A DNA stretch of 64,000 nucleotides, from the NCBI GenBank assembly GCA_014843695.1, contig CM026391.1:35580291-35644290 (forward strand), given 5' to 3'. The position numbers and the translations under genes were made by a program. This stretch comes from Archivesica marissinica. Its lineage: Eukaryota; Mollusca; Bivalvia; Venerida; Vesicomyidae. The notes beneath the pieces were generated by a model. That model saw only the letters and a program-made list of their open reading frames with translations, searched no databases and was not told where the DNA came from. The first letter of the stretch is position 1; every line of letters begins with the position of its first letter. This document shows, one piece after another, positions 34,901 through 50,917 of the stretch.

Positions 34901-37900
34901 CCACCTACCGGTGCAACCACATATAAATTACTAAGGTATGCCCCACCTACCCGTGCACCCTCATATAAATTACTAACGTATGTCCCACCTACCCGTGCAA
35001 CCACATATAAATTACTAACGTATGCCCCACCTACCCGTGCAACCACATATACATTACTAACCTACGTCCCACCTACCCGTGCATCCTCATATATATTACT
35101 AACCTACGTCCCACCTACCCGTGCATCCTCATATATATTACTAACCTATGCCCCACCTACCGGTGCAACCACATATAAATTACTAACCTACGTCCCACCT
35201 ACCCGTGCATCCTCATATATATTACTAACCTATGCCCCACCTACCGGTGCAACCACATATAAATTACTAACCTATGTCCCACCTACCCGTGCAACCACAT
35301 ATAAATTACTAACGTATGTCCCACCTACCCGTGCAACCACATATAAATTACTAACGTATGTCCCACCTACCCGTGCATCCTCATATATATTACTAAACTA
35401 TGTCCCACCTACCGGTGCAACCACATATAAATTACTAACGTATGTCCCACCTACCGGTGCAACTACATATAAATTACTAACCTATGTCCCACCTACCCGT
35501 GCAACAACATATAAATTACTAACCTACGTCCCATCTACCCGTGCATCCTCATATATATTACTAACCTACGTCCCACCTACCCGTGCATCCTCATATATAT
35601 TACTAACCTATGCCCCACCTACCGGTGCAACCACATATAAATTACTAACCTATGTCCCACCTAACGGTGCAACCACATATAAATTACTAACGTATGCCCC
35701 ACCTACCGATGCAACCACTTATATATTACTAACGTATGTCCCACCTACCGGTGCAACCACATATAAATTACTAACGTATGTCCCACCTACCGGTGCAACC
35801 ACATATAAATTACTAACCTATGTCCCACCTACCCGTGCAACCACATATAAATTACTAACCTACGTCCCACCTACCCGTGCATCCTCATATATATTACTAA
35901 CCTACGTCCCACCTACCCGTGCATCCTCATATATATTACTAACCTATGCCCCACCTACCGGTGCAACCACATATAAATTACTAACCTACGTCCCATCTAC
36001 CCGTGCATCCTCATATATATTACTAACCTATGTCCCACCTACCGGTGCATCCACATATAAATCACTAAGGTATGCCCCACCTACCCGTGCACCCTCATAT
36101 AAATTACTAACGTATGTCCCACCTACCCGTGCAACCACATATAAATTACTAACGTATGCCCCACCTACCGGGGCAACCACATATAAATTACTAACGTATG
36201 TCCCACCTACCCGTGCAACCACATATATATTACTAACGTATGGCCCACCTACCAGTGCAACCACATATAAATTACTAACGTATGCCCCACCTACCGGTGC
36301 AACCACATATAAATTACTAACGTATGTCCCACCAACCGGTGCAGCCACATATAAATTACTAACCTATGTCCCACCTACCCGTGCAACCACATATAAATTA
36401 CTAACCTATGTCCCACCTACCGGTGCAACCACATATAAATTACTAACCTATGTCCCACCTACCGGTGCAACCACATATAAATTACTAACGTATGCCCCAC
36501 CTACCGGTGCAACCACATATAAATTACTAACGTATGCCCCACCTACTGGTGCAACCACATATAAATTACTAACGTATGCCCCAACTACCAGTGCAACCAC
36601 ATATAAATTACTAACCTATGCCCCACCTACTGGTGCAACCACATATAAATTACTAACGTATGTCCCACATACCGGTGCAACCACATATAAATTACTAATG
36701 TATGTCCCACCCACCCGTGCATCCTCATATATATTACTAACGTATGTCCCACCTACCCGTGCAACCCCATCTAAATTACTAACGTATGCCCCACCTACCC
36801 GTGCACCCTCATACAAATTACTAACGTATGCCCCACCTACCCATGTACCCTCATATAAATTACTAATGTATGCCCCACCTACCCGTGCAACCACATATAA
36901 ATTACTAATAAATGTCCCACCTACAGGTGCAACCACATATAAATTACTAACGTATGCCCCACCTACCCGTGCACCTTCGTATAAATTACTAACGTATGCC
37001 CCACCTACCCATGTACCCTCATATAAATTACTAACGTATGCCCCATCTACCCGTGCACCCTCATATAAATTACTAACGTATGCCCCACCTACCCGTGCAT
37101 CCTCATATAAATTATTAACCTATGTCCCACCTACCCGTACACCCTCATATAAATTACTAACCTATGCCCCACCTACCGGTGCAACCACATATAAATTACT
37201 AACCTATGTCCCACCTACCGGTGCAACCACATATAAATTACTAAGGTATGCCCCACCTACCCGTGCACCCTCATATAAATTACTAACGTATGTCCCACCT
37301 ACCCGTGCAACCACATATAAATTACTAACGTATGCCCCACCTACCCGTGCAACCACATATAAATTATTAACATATGTCCCACCTACCGGTGAAACCACAT
37401 ATAAATTACTAATAAATGTCCCACCTACAGGTGCAACCACATATAAATTACTAACGTATGCCCCACCTACACGTGCACCTTCGTATAAATTACTAACGTA
37501 TGCCCCACCTACCCATGTACCCTCATATAAATTACTAACTTATGCCCCATCTACCCGTGCACCCTCATATAAATTACTAACGTATGCCCCACCTACCCGT
37601 GCATCCTCATATAAATTATTAACCTATGTCCCACCTACCCGTACACCCTCATATAAATTACTAATAAATGTCCTCATATAAATTACTAATGTATGCCCCA
37701 CCTACCCGGGCAGCCTCATATAAATTACTAACATAAGCCGCACCTACCCGTGCACCCTCATATAAATTACTAACGTATGTCCCACCTACCGGTGTACCCT
37801 CATATAAATTCCCACCTACCGGTGCAACCACATATAAATTACTAACGTATGTCCCACCTACCGGTGCACCCTCATATATATTACTAACGTATGTCCCACC

Positions 37901-40900
37901 TACCGGTGCACCCTCATATAAATTACTAACGTATGTCCCATCTACTGGTGCAACCACATATAAATTACAAACGTATGTCCCACCTACCGGTGCAGCCACA
38001 TATAAATTACTAACGTATGCCCCACCTACCCGTGCACCCTCATATATATTACTAACGTATGTCCCACCTACCTGTGCAACCACATATAAATTACTAACGT
38101 ATGTCCCACCTACCGGTGCACCCTCATATAAATTACTAACGTATGTCCCATCTACTGGTGCAACCACATATAAATTACAAACGTATGTCCCACCTACCGG
38201 TGCAGCCACATATAAATTACTAACGTATGCCCCACCTACCCGTGCACCCTCATATATATTACTAACGTATGTCCCACCTACCTGTGCAACCACATATAAA
38301 TTACTAACGTATGTCCCACCTACCGGTGCACCCTCATATAAATTACTAACGTATGTCCCATCTACTGGTGCAACCACATATAAATTACAAACGTATGTCC
38401 CACCTACCGGTGCACCACATATAAATTACTAACGTATGCCCACCTACCCGTGCACCTCATATAATTACTAACGTATGTCCCACCTACCGTGCACCCCATA
38501 TAATTACTAACGTATGTCCCACCTACCGGTGCAACCACATATAAATTACTAACGTATGTCCCACCTACCGGTGCACCCTCATATATATTACTAACGTATG
38601 TCCCACCTACCGGTGCAACCACATATAAATTACTAACGTATGTCCCACCTACCCGTGTACCCTCATAAATTACTAACGTATGCCGCACCTACCCGTGCAC
38701 CCTCATATAAATTACTAACGTAAGCCGCACCTACCCGTGCACCCTCATATAAATTACTAACGTATGCCCCACCTACCCGTGTACCATCATATAAATTTCT
38801 AAAGCATGCCCCACCTACCCGTGCACCCTCATATAAATTACTAACGTATGCCCCACCTACCCGTGTACCATCATATAAATTACTAAAGCATGTCCCACCT
38901 ACTCGTGCATCCTCATATAAATTACTAACGTATGTCCCACCTACCCGTGCACCCTCATATAAATTACTAACGTATGTCCCACCTACCCGTGTACCCTCAT
39001 ATAAATTACTAACGTATGCCGCACCTACCCGTGTACCCTCATATAAATTACTAACGTATGCCCCACCTACCCGTGCACCCTCATATAAATTACTAACGTA
39101 TGCCCCACCTACCGGTGCAACCACATATAAATTACTAAAATGTCCACCTACCGGTGCAACCTCATATAAATTACTAACGTATGCCCCACCTACCCGTGCA
39201 CCCTCATATAAATTACTAACGTATGCCCCACCTACCCGTGTACCCTCATATAAATTACTAACGTATGCCCCACCTACCCGTGCACCCTCATATAAATTAC
39301 TAACGTATGCCCCACCTACCCGTGCACCCTCATATAAATTACTAACGTATGTCCCACCTACCCGTGCACCCTCATATAAATTACTAATGTATACCCCACC
39401 TACCTGGGCAGCCTCATATAAATTACTAACGTAAGCCGCACCTACCCGTGCACCCTCATATAAATTACTAACGTATGTCCCACCTACGGTGCACCCTCAT
39501 ATAAATTACTAACGTATGTCCCACCTACCCGTGCACCCTCATATAAATTACTATTGTATGTCCCACCTACCCGTGCACCCTCATATAAATTACTAACGTA
39601 TGCCCCACCTACCCGTGTACCATCATATAAATTACTAAAGCATGCCCCACATACCCGTGCACCCTCATATAAATTACTAACGTATGTCCCAACTACCCGT
39701 GCACCCTCATATAAATTACTAACCTATGTCCCACCTACCCGTGCACCCTCATATAAATTACTATTGTATGTCCCAACTACCCGTGCACCCTCATATAAAT
39801 TACCAACGTATGTCCCACCTACCGGTGCACCCTCATATAAATTACTAACGTATGCCCCACCTACCCGGGCAGCCTCATATAAATTACTAACGTAAGCCGC
39901 ACCTACCCGTGCACCCTCATATAAATTACTAACGTATGTCCCACCTACCGGTGCACCCTCATATATATTACTAACGTATGTCCCACCTACCGGTGCAACC
40001 ACATATAAATTACTAACGTATGTCCCACCTACCCGTGCACCCTCATATAAATTACTAAAGTAAGCCGCACCTACCCGTGCAACCACATATAAATTACTAA
40101 CGTATGCTCCACCTAACCGTGTACCATGATATAAATTTCTAAAGCATGCCCCACCTACCCGTGCACCCTCATATAAATTACTAAAGCATGCCCCACCTAC
40201 CCGTGCACCCTCATATAAATTACTAACCTATGTCCCACCTACCCGTGCACCCTCATATAAATTACTATTGTATGTCCCAACTACCCGTGCACCCTCATAT
40301 AAATTACTAACCTATGTCCCACCTACCCGTGCACCCTCATATACATTACTATTGTATGTCCCACCTACCCGTGCACCCTCATATAAATTACTAACGTATG
40401 TCCCACCTACCCGTGTACCCTCATATAAATTACTAACGTATTCCGCACCTACCCGTACACCCTCATATAAATTACTAACGTAAGCCGCACCTACCCGTGC
40501 ACCCTCATATAAATTACTAACGTATGCCCCACCTACCCGTGTACCATCATATAAATTTCTAAAGCATGCCCCACCTACCCGTGCACCCTCATATAAATTA
40601 CTAACGTATGCCCAACCTACCCGTGCACCCTCATATAAATTACTAACGTATGTCCCACCTACTCGTGCATCCTCATATAAATTACTAACGTATGTCCCAC
40701 CTACCCGTGTACCCTCATATAAATTACTAACGTATGCCCACCTACCCGTGCACCCTATATAAATTACTAACGTAAGCCGCACCTACCCGTGCACCCTCAT
40801 ATAAATTACTAACGTATGCCCCACCTACCCGTGCACCATCATATAAATTCTAAAGCATGCCCACCTACCGTGCACCCTCATATAAATTACTAACGTATGC

Positions 40901-43900
40901 CCAACCTACCCGTGCACCCTCATATAAATTACTAACGTATGCCCCACCTACCCGTGCACCCTCATATAAATTACTAACGTATGTCCCACCTACTCATGCA
41001 TCCTCATATAAATTACTAACCTATGTCCCACCTACCCGTGCACCCTCATATAAATTACTAACGTATGCCCACCTACCCGTGCACCCTCATATAAATTACT
41101 AAGTATGCCCACATACCCGTGCACCCTATAAATTACTAACGTATGTCCCACCTACCCGTGCACCCTCATATAAATTACTAACCTATGTCCCACCTACCGT
41201 GCACCCTCATATAATTACTACGTATGTCCCAACTACCGTGCACCCTCATATAAATTACTAACGTATGTCCCACCTACCGTGCACCCTCATAGATTACTAA
41301 GTAGTCCACCTACCCGTGCACCCTCATATAAATTACTAACGTATGTCCCACCTACCCGTGCACCCTCATATAAATTACTAACGTATTCCCACCTACCCGT
41401 GCACCCCATATAAATTACTAACGTAAGCCGCACCTACCCGTGCACCCTCATATAAATTACTAACGTATGACCCACCTACCCGTGTACCATCATATAAATT
41501 TCTAAAGCATGCCCCACCTACCCGTGCACCCTCATATAAATTACTAACGTATGCCCAACCTACCCGTGCACCCTCATATAAATTACTAACGTATGTCCCA
41601 CCTACTCGTGCATCCTCATATAAATTACTAACCTATGTCCCACCTACCCGTGCACCCTCATATAAATTACTAACGTATGTCCAACCTACCCGTGCAGCCT
41701 CATATAAATTACTAACGTAAGCCGCACATACCCCTGCACCCTCATATAAATGTTCCACCTACCGGTGCAACCACATATAAATTACTAACGTATGTCCCAC
41801 CTAACGGTGCAACCACATATAAATTACTAACGTATGCCCCACCTACACGTGCACCCTCATATAAATTACTAACGTATGTCCCACCTACCCGTGCACCCTC
41901 ATATAAATTACTAACGTATGTCCCACTTACCCGTGTACCCTCATATAAATTACTAACGTATGTCCCACTTACCCGTGTACCCTCATATAAATTATGTCCC
42001 ACCTAACGGTGCAACCACATATAAATTACTAACGTATGCCCCACCTACCCGTGCACCCTCATATAAATTACTAACGTATGTCCCACTTACCCGTGTACCC
42101 TCATATAAATTACTAACGTATGCCGCACCTACCCGTGTACCCTCATATACATTACTAACGTATGCCGCACCAACCCGTGCACCCTCATATAAATTACTAA
42201 CGTATGCCCCACCTACCCGTGCACCCTCATACAAATTACTAACGTATGCCCCACCTACCGGTGCAACCACATATAAATCACTAATAAATGTCCCACCTAC
42301 AGGTGCAACCACATATAAATTACTAACGTATGCCCCACCTACCCGTGCACCCTCATACAAATTACTAACGTATGCCCCACCTACCCATGTACCCTCATAT
42401 AAATTACTAACGTATGCCCCACCTACCCGTGCACCCTCATATAAATTAATAACGTATGCCCCACCTACCCGTGCATCCTCATATAAATTATTAACGTATG
42501 TCCCACCTACCGGTGCAACCACATATCAATTACTAATAAATGTCCCACCTACAGGTGCAACCACATATAAATTACTAACGTATGCCCCACCTACCCGTGC
42601 ACCTTCGTATAAATTACTAACGTATGCCCCACCTACCCGTGTACCCTCATATAAATTACTAACGTATGCCCCACCTACCCGTGCACCCTCATATAAATTA
42701 CTAACGTATGCCCCACCTACCCGTGCATCCTCATATAAATTATTAACCTATGTCCCACCTACCCGTACACACTCATATAAATTACTAACCTATGTCCCAC
42801 CTACCGGTGCACCCTCATATAAATTACTAACGTATGTCCCACCTACCCGTGCACCCTCATATAAATTACTAATGTATGCCCCACCTACCCTGGCAGCCTC
42901 ATATAAATTACTAACGTATGTCCCACCTACCGGTGCACCCTCATATAAATTACTAACGTATGTCCCACCTACCCGTGTACCCTCATATAAATTAGTAACG
43001 TATGCCGCACCTACCCGTGCACCCTCATATAAATTACTAACGTAATCCGCACCTACCCGTGCACCCTCATATAAATTACTAACGTATGCTCCACCTACCC
43101 GTGTACCATCATATAAATTTCTAAAGCATGCCCCACCTACCCGTGCACCCTCATATAAATTACTAATGTATGCCCCACCTACCCGTGCACCCTCATATAA
43201 ATTACTAACGTATGTCCCACATACCCGTGCACCCTCATATAAATTACTAACGTATGTTCCACCTACCGGTGCACCCTCATATATATTACTAACGTATGTC
43301 CCACCTGCCGGTGCAACCACATATAAATTACTAACGTATGTACCACCTACCGGTGCAACCACATATAAATTACTAACGTATGTACCACCTACCGGTGCAA
43401 CCACATATAAATTACTAACGTATGTACCACCTACCGGTGCAACCACATATAAATTACTAACGTATGTCCCACCTACCGGTGCACCCTCATATATATGTCC
43501 CACCTACCGGTGCAACCACATATAAATTGCTAACGTATGTTACACCTACCGGTGCACTCTCATATATATTACTAACGTATGTCCAACCTACCCGTGCACC
43601 CTCATATAAATTACTAACGTATGTCCCACCTACCCGTGCACCCTCATATAAATTACTAACGTATGCCCCACCTACCCGGGCAGCCTGATATAAATTACTA
43701 ACGTAAGCCGCACCTACCCGTGCACCCTCATATAAATTACTAACGTATGTCCCACCTACCGGTGCACCCTCATATAAATTACTAACGTATGTCCCACCTA
43801 CCGGTGCAACCACATATAAATTACTAACGTATGTCCAACCTACCGGTGCACCCTCATATATATTACTAACGTATGTCCCACCTACCGGTGCAACCACATA

Positions 43901-46900
43901 TAAATTGCTAACGTATGTCCCACCTACCGGTGCACTCTCATATATATTACTAACGTATGTCCCACCTACCTGTGCACCCTCAAATAAATTACTAACGTAT
44001 GTCCCACCTACCCGTGTACCCTCATATAAATTTCTAAAGCATGCCCCACCTACCCGTGCACCCTCATATAAATTACTAATGTATGCCCCACCTACCCGTG
44101 CACCCTCATATAAATTACTAACGTATGTCCCACCTACCGGTGCACCCTCATATAAATTACTAACGTATGTCCCAACTACCGGTGCAACCACATATAAATT
44201 ACTAACGTATGTCCAACCTACCGGTGCACCCTCATATATATTACTAACGTATGTCCCACCTACCGGTGCAACCACATATAAATTGCTAACGTATGTCCCA
44301 CCTACCGGTGCACTCTCATATATATTACTAACGTATGTCCCACCTACCGGTGCAACCACATATAAATTACTAACGTATGTCCCACCTACCGGTGCACCCT
44401 CATATATGTTACTAACGTATGTCCCACCTACCGGTGCAACCACATATAAATTGCTAACGTATGTCCCACCTACCCGTGTACCCTCATATAAATTAATAAC
44501 GTATGCCGCACCTACCCGTGCACCCTCATATAAATTACTAACGTATGTCCCACTTACCCGTGCACCCTCATATGAATTACTATTGTTTGTCCCACCTTCC
44601 CGTGCACCCTCATATAAATTACTAACGTATGCCCCAACTACACGTGCAGCCTCATATAAATTACTAACGTATATCCCACCTACCCGTGCACCCTCATATA
44701 AATTACCAACGTATGTCCCACCTACCCGTGCACCCTCATATAAATTACTAACATATGCCCCACCTACCCGGGCAGCCTCATATAAATTACTAACGTAAGC
44801 CACACCTACCCGTGCACCCTCATATAAATTACTAACGTATGTCCCACCTACCGGTGCACCCTCATATAAATTACTAACGTATGTCCCACCTACCGGTGCA
44901 ACCACATATAAATTACTAACGTATGTCCCACCTACCGGTGCACCCTCATATAAATTACTAACGTATGTCCCACCTACCGGTGCACCCTCATATATTTTTG
45001 ACCTACCGGTGCATTTATTACTAACGTATGTCCCACCTACCGGTGCAACCACATATAAATTGCTAACGTATGTCCCACCTACCGGTGCACTCTCATATAT
45101 ATTACTAACGTATGTCCCACCTACCGGTGCACCCTCATATAAATTACTAACGTATGTCCCACCTACCCGTGCACCCTCATATAAATTACTAACGTATGCC
45201 CCACCTACCCGGGCAGCCTCATATAAATTACTAACGTAAGCCGCACCTACCCGTGCACCCTCATATAAATTACTAACGTATGTCCCACCTACCCGTGCAA
45301 CCACATATAAATTGCTAACGTATGTCCCACCTACCGGTGTACCCTCATATATGTTACTAACGTATGTCCCACCTACCGGTGCAACCACATATAAATTGCT
45401 AACGTATGTCCCACCTACCCGTGAACCCTCATAAATTACTAACGTATGCCGCACCTACCCGTGCACCCTCATATAAATTACTAACGTAAGCCGCACCTAC
45501 CCGTGCACCCTCATATAAATTACTAACGTATGCCCCACCTACCCGTGTACCATCATATAAATTACTAAAGCATGCCCCACCTACCCGTGCACCCTCATAT
45601 AAATTACTAACGTATGCCCCACCTACCCGTTTACCATCATATAAATTACTAAAGCATGCCCCACCTACCCGTGCACCCTCATATAAATTACTAACGTATG
45701 CCCCACCTACCCGTGTACCATCATATAAATTACTAAAGCATGTCCCACCTAACGGTGCACCCTCATATAAATTACTAACGTATGCCCCACCTACCCGGGC
45801 AGCCTCATATAAATTACTAACGTAAGCCACACCTACCCGTGCACCCTCATATAAATTACTAACGTATGTCCCACCTACCGGTGCACCCTCATATAAATTA
45901 CTAACGTATGTCCCACCTACCGGTGCAACCACATATAAATTACTAACGTATGTCCCACCTACCGGTGCACCCTCATATATATTACTAACGTATGTCCCTC
46001 CTACCCGTGCAACCACATATAAATTGCTAACGTATGTCCCACCTACCGGTGCACTCTCATATATAGTACTAACGTATGTCCCACCTACCGGTGCAACCAC
46101 ATATAAATTACTAACGTATCTCCCACCTACCGTTGCACCCTGATATATGTTACTAACGTATGTCCCACCTACCGGTGCAACCACATATAAATTGCTAACG
46201 TATGTCCCACCTACCCGTGTACCCTCATATAAATTACTAACGTATGCCGCACCTACCGGTGCACCCTCATATAAATTACTAACGTATGTCCCACCTACCG
46301 GTGCAACCACATATAAATTACTAACGTATGTCCAACCTACCGGTGCACCCTCATATATATTACTAACGTATGTCCCACCTACCGGTGCACCCTCATATAT
46401 GTTACTAACGTATGTCCCACCTACTGGTGCAACCACATATAAATTGCTAACGTATGTCCCACCTACCCGTGCACCCTCATATAAATTACTAACGTAAGCC
46501 GCACCTACCCGTGCACCCTCATATAAATTACTAACGTATGTCCCACCTACCCGTGCACCCTCATATGAATTACTATTGTTTGTCCCACCTACACGTGCAC
46601 CCTCATATAAATTACTAACGTATGCCCCAACTACACGTGCAGCCTCATATAAATTACTAACGTATATCCCACCTACCCGTGCACCCTTATATAAATTACC
46701 AACGTATGTCCCACCTACCCGTGCACCCTCATATAAATTACTAACATATGCCCCACCTACCCGGGCAGCCTCATATAAATTACTAACGTATGTCCCACCT
46801 ACCGGTGCACCCTCATATATATTACTAACGTATGTCCCACCTACCGGTGCAACCACATATAAATTACTAACGTATGTCCCACCTACCGGTGCACCCTCAT

Positions 46901-49900
46901 ATAAATTACTAACCTATGTCCCACCTACCGGTGCACCCTCATATAAATTACTAACGTATGTCCCACCTACCCGTGCACCCTCATATAAATTACTAACGTA
47001 TGCCCCACCTACCCGGGCATCCTCATATAAATTACTAACGTAAGCCGCACCTACCCGTGCACCCTCATATAAATTACTAACGTATGTCCCACCTACCGGT
47101 GCACCCTCATATAAATTACTAACGTATGTCTCACCTACCCGTGCAACCACATATATGTTACTAACGTATGTCCCACCTACCGGTGCAACCACATATAAAT
47201 TGCTAACGTATGTCCCACCTACCCGTGAACCCTCATAAATTACTAACGTATGCCGCACCTACCCGTGCACCCTCATATAAATTACTAACGTAAGCCGCAC
47301 CTACCCGTGCACCCTCATATAAATTACTAACGTATGCCCCACCTACCCGTGTACCATCATATAAATTACTAAAGCATGCCCCACCTACCCGTGCACCCTC
47401 ATATAAATTACTAACGTATGCCCCACCTACCCGTTTACCATCATATAAATTACTAAAGCATGCCCCACCTACCCGTGCACCCTCATATAAATTACTAACG
47501 TATGCCCCACCTACCCGTGTACCATCATATAAATTACTAAAGCATGCCCCACCTACCCGTGTACCCTCATATAAATTACTAACGTATGCCGCACCTACCC
47601 GTGCACCCTCATATAAATTACTAACGTATGCCCCACCTACCCGTGTACCATCATATAAATTACTAAAGCATGCCCCACCTACCCGTGTACCCTCATATAA
47701 ATTACTAACGTATGCCGCACCTACCCGTGCACCCTCATATAAATTACTAACGTATGTCCCACCTAACGGTGCACCCTCATATAAATTACTAACGTATGCC
47801 CCACCTACCCGGGCAGCCTCATATAAATTACTAACGTAAGCCGCACCTACCCGTGCACCCTCATATAAATTACTAACGTATGTCCCACCTACCGGTGCAC
47901 CCTCATATAAATTACTAACGTATGTCCCACCTACCGGTGCAACCACATATAAATTACTAACGTATGTCCCACCTACCGGTGCACCCTCATATATATTACT
48001 AACGTATGTCCCACCTACCCGTGCAACCACATATAAATTGCTAACGTATGTCCCACCTACCGGTGCACTCTCATATATAGTACTAACGTATGTCCCACCT
48101 ACCGGTGCAACCACATATAAATTACTAACGTATCTCCCACCTACCGTTGCACCCTGATATATGTTACTAACGTATGTCTCACCTACCGGTGCAACCACAT
48201 ATAAATTGCTAACGTATGTCCCACCTACCCGTGTACCCTCATATAAATTACTAACGTATGCCGCACCTACCCGTGCACCCTCATATAAATTACTAACGTA
48301 AGCCGCACCTACCCGTGCACCCTCATATAAATTACTAACGTATGTCCCACCTACCGGTGCACCCTCATATAAATTACTAACGTATGCCCCACCTACCCGG
48401 GCAGCCTCATATAAATTACTAACGTAAGCCGCACCTACCCGTGCACCCTCATATGAATTACTAACGTATGTCCCATCTACCGGTGCACCCTCATATAAAT
48501 TACTAACGTATGTCCCACCTACCGGTGCAACCACATATAAATTACTAACGTATGTCCCACCTACCGGTGCACCCTCATATATGTTACTAACGTATGTCCC
48601 ACCTACCGGTGCAACCACATATAAATTGCTAACGTATGTCCCACCTACCCGTGTACCCTCATATAAATTACTAACGTATGCCGCACCTACCCGTGCACCC
48701 TCATATAAATTACTAACGTAAGCCGCACCTACCCGTGCACCCTCATATAAATTACTAACGTATGCCCCACCTACCCGTGTACCATCATATAAATTACTAA
48801 AGCATGCCCCACCTACCCGTGCACCCTCATATAAATTACTAACGTATGCCCCACCTACCCGTTTACCATCATATAAATTACTAAAGCATGCCCCACCTAC
48901 CCGTGCACCCTCATATAAATTACTAACGTATGCCCCACCTACCCGTGTACCATCATATAAATTACTAAAGCATGCCCCACCTACCCGTGTACCCTCATAT
49001 AAATTACTAACGTATGCCGCACCTACCCGTGCACCCTCATATTAATTACTAACGTATGCCCCACCTACCCGTGTACCATCATATAAATTACTAACGTATG
49101 CCCCACCTACCCGTGTACCATCATATAAATTACTAAAGCATGCCCCACCTACCCGTGTACCCTCATATAAATTATTAACGTATGCCGCACCTACCCGTGC
49201 ACCCTCATATAAATTACTAACGTATGTCCCACCTAACGGTGCACCCTCATATAAATTACTAACGTAAGCCGCACCTACCCGTGCACCCTCATATATATTA
49301 CTAACGTATGTCCCACCTACCCGTGCAACCACATATAAATTGCTAACGTATGTCCCACCTACCGGTGCACTCTCATATATAGTACTAACGTATGTCCCAC
49401 CTACCGGTGCAACCACATATAAATTACTAACGTATGTCCCACCTACCGGTGCACCCTGATATATGTTACTAACGTATGTCCCACCTACCGGTGCAACCAC
49501 ATATAAATTGCTAACGTATGTCCCACCTACCCGTGTACCCTCATATAAATTACTAACGTATGCCGCACCTACCCGTGCACCCTCATATAAATTACTAACG
49601 TAAGCCGCACCTACCCGTGCACCCTCATATAAATTACTAACGTATGTCCCACCTACCCGAGCACCCTCATATAAATTACTATTGTTTGTCCCACCTACCC
49701 GTGCACCCTCATATAAATTACTAACGTATGCCCCAACTACACGTGCAGCCCCATATAAATTACTAACGTATATCCCACCTACCCGTGCACCCTCATATAA
49801 ATTACCAACGTATGTCCCACCTACCCGTGCACCCTCATATAAATTACTAACGTATGCCCCACCTACCCGGACAGCCTTATATAAATTACTAACGTAAGCC

Positions 49901-50850
49901 GCACCTACCCGTGCACCCTCATATAAATTACTAACGTATGTCCCACCTACCGGTGCACCCTCATATAAATTACTTACGTATGTCCCACCTACCGGTGCAC
50001 TCTCATATATATTACTAACGTATGTCCCACCTACCGGTGCACCCTCATATAAATTACTAACGTATGTCCCACCTACCCGTGCACCCTCATATAAATTACT
50101 AACGTATGTCCCACCTACCGGTGCACCCTCATATAAATTACTAACGTATGTCCCACCTACCCGTGCACCCTCATATAAATTACTAACGTATGCCCCACCT
50201 ACCCGGGCAGCCTCATATAAATTACTAACGTAAGCCGCACCTACCCGTGCACCCTCATATAAATTACTAACGTATGTCCCACCTACCGGTGCACTCTCAT
50301 ATATATTACTAACGTATGTCCCACCTACCGGTGCACCCTCATATATGTTACTAACGTATGTCCCACCTACCGGTGCAACCACATATAAATTGCTAACGTA
50401 TGTCCCACCTACCCGTGTACCCTCATATAAATTACTAACGTATGCCGCACCTACCCGTGCACCCTCATATAAATTACTAACGTAAGCCGCACCTACCCGT
50501 GCATCCTCATATAAATTACTAACGTATGCCCCACCTACCCGTGTACCATCATATAAATTACTAAAGCATGCCCCACCTACCCGTGTACCCTCATATAAAT
50601 TTCTAACGTATGACGCACCTACCCGTGCACCCTCATATAAATTACTAACGTAAGCCTCACCTACCCGTGCACCCTCACATAAATTACTAACGTATGCCCC
50701 ACCTACCCGTGTACCATCATATAAATTACTAAAGCATGCCCCACCTACCCGTGCACCCTCATATAAATTACTAACGTATGTCCCACCTACCCGTGCACCA
50801 TCATATAACTTACTAACGTAAGCCACACCTACCCGTGCACCCTCATATAA
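31930..50850 (+). repeat. 19-kb array of a 42-bp unit
   Basis: There are about 450 copies. The unit can be read as four adjoining parts: CCACCTACC, then C or G plus GTGCA, then ACCACATATAAATTACTA or CCCTCATATAAATTACTA, then ACGTATGTCC or ACGTATGCCC. Being 14 codons long and stop-free, it yields very long frames: a plus frame from 32,120 to 37,681 (1,853 codons; TYVPPTRAPSYKLL) and minus frames such as 49,042-50,928 (VGGTYVSNLYEGAR). A 68-unit block is repeated at an offset of 2,856 bp (33,172 to 36,028; 33,760 to 36,616). Another pair of blocks in the right half is about 1.8 kb apart (45.4-46.9 and 47.2-48.6 kb). Single-base deletions cluster at 38,400-41,750. The array ends precisely at a SINE-A 3' module. 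I see no evidence that it encodes a protein. Confidence 0.97.
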
Positions 50851-50917
50851 TCTCTTCAGGAGGCGTCGCTCATATGGGCAACCGGTAGCGACGATAAATA
50901 AACGTAAAACACAGAAA
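50851..50917 (+). mobile_element. SINE-A 3' module, solo, at right edge of the 42-bp array
   Basis: TCTCTTCAGGAGGCGTCGCT...AGCGACGATAAATAAACG followed by TAAAACAC is the complete 66-bp SINE-A 3' module, with hairpin arms CGTCGCT and AGCGACG. The preceding base is the last base of an incomplete array unit (CCTCATATAA). The truncation point is the same as in the module bounding the 17/18-bp array at 3,489, within 2 bp. TAA at the junction is shared by the array and the SINE. Confidence 0.9.

Noticed and set aside
32120..37681. A 1,853-codon open frame as a giant repetitive protein gene
   Set aside because: The frame is a direct consequence of a 42-bp stop-free unit. The ATG comes from an ACG-to-ATG change in a unit, antisense frames are equally open, and there is no signal peptide, unique domain, promoter or splice structure.
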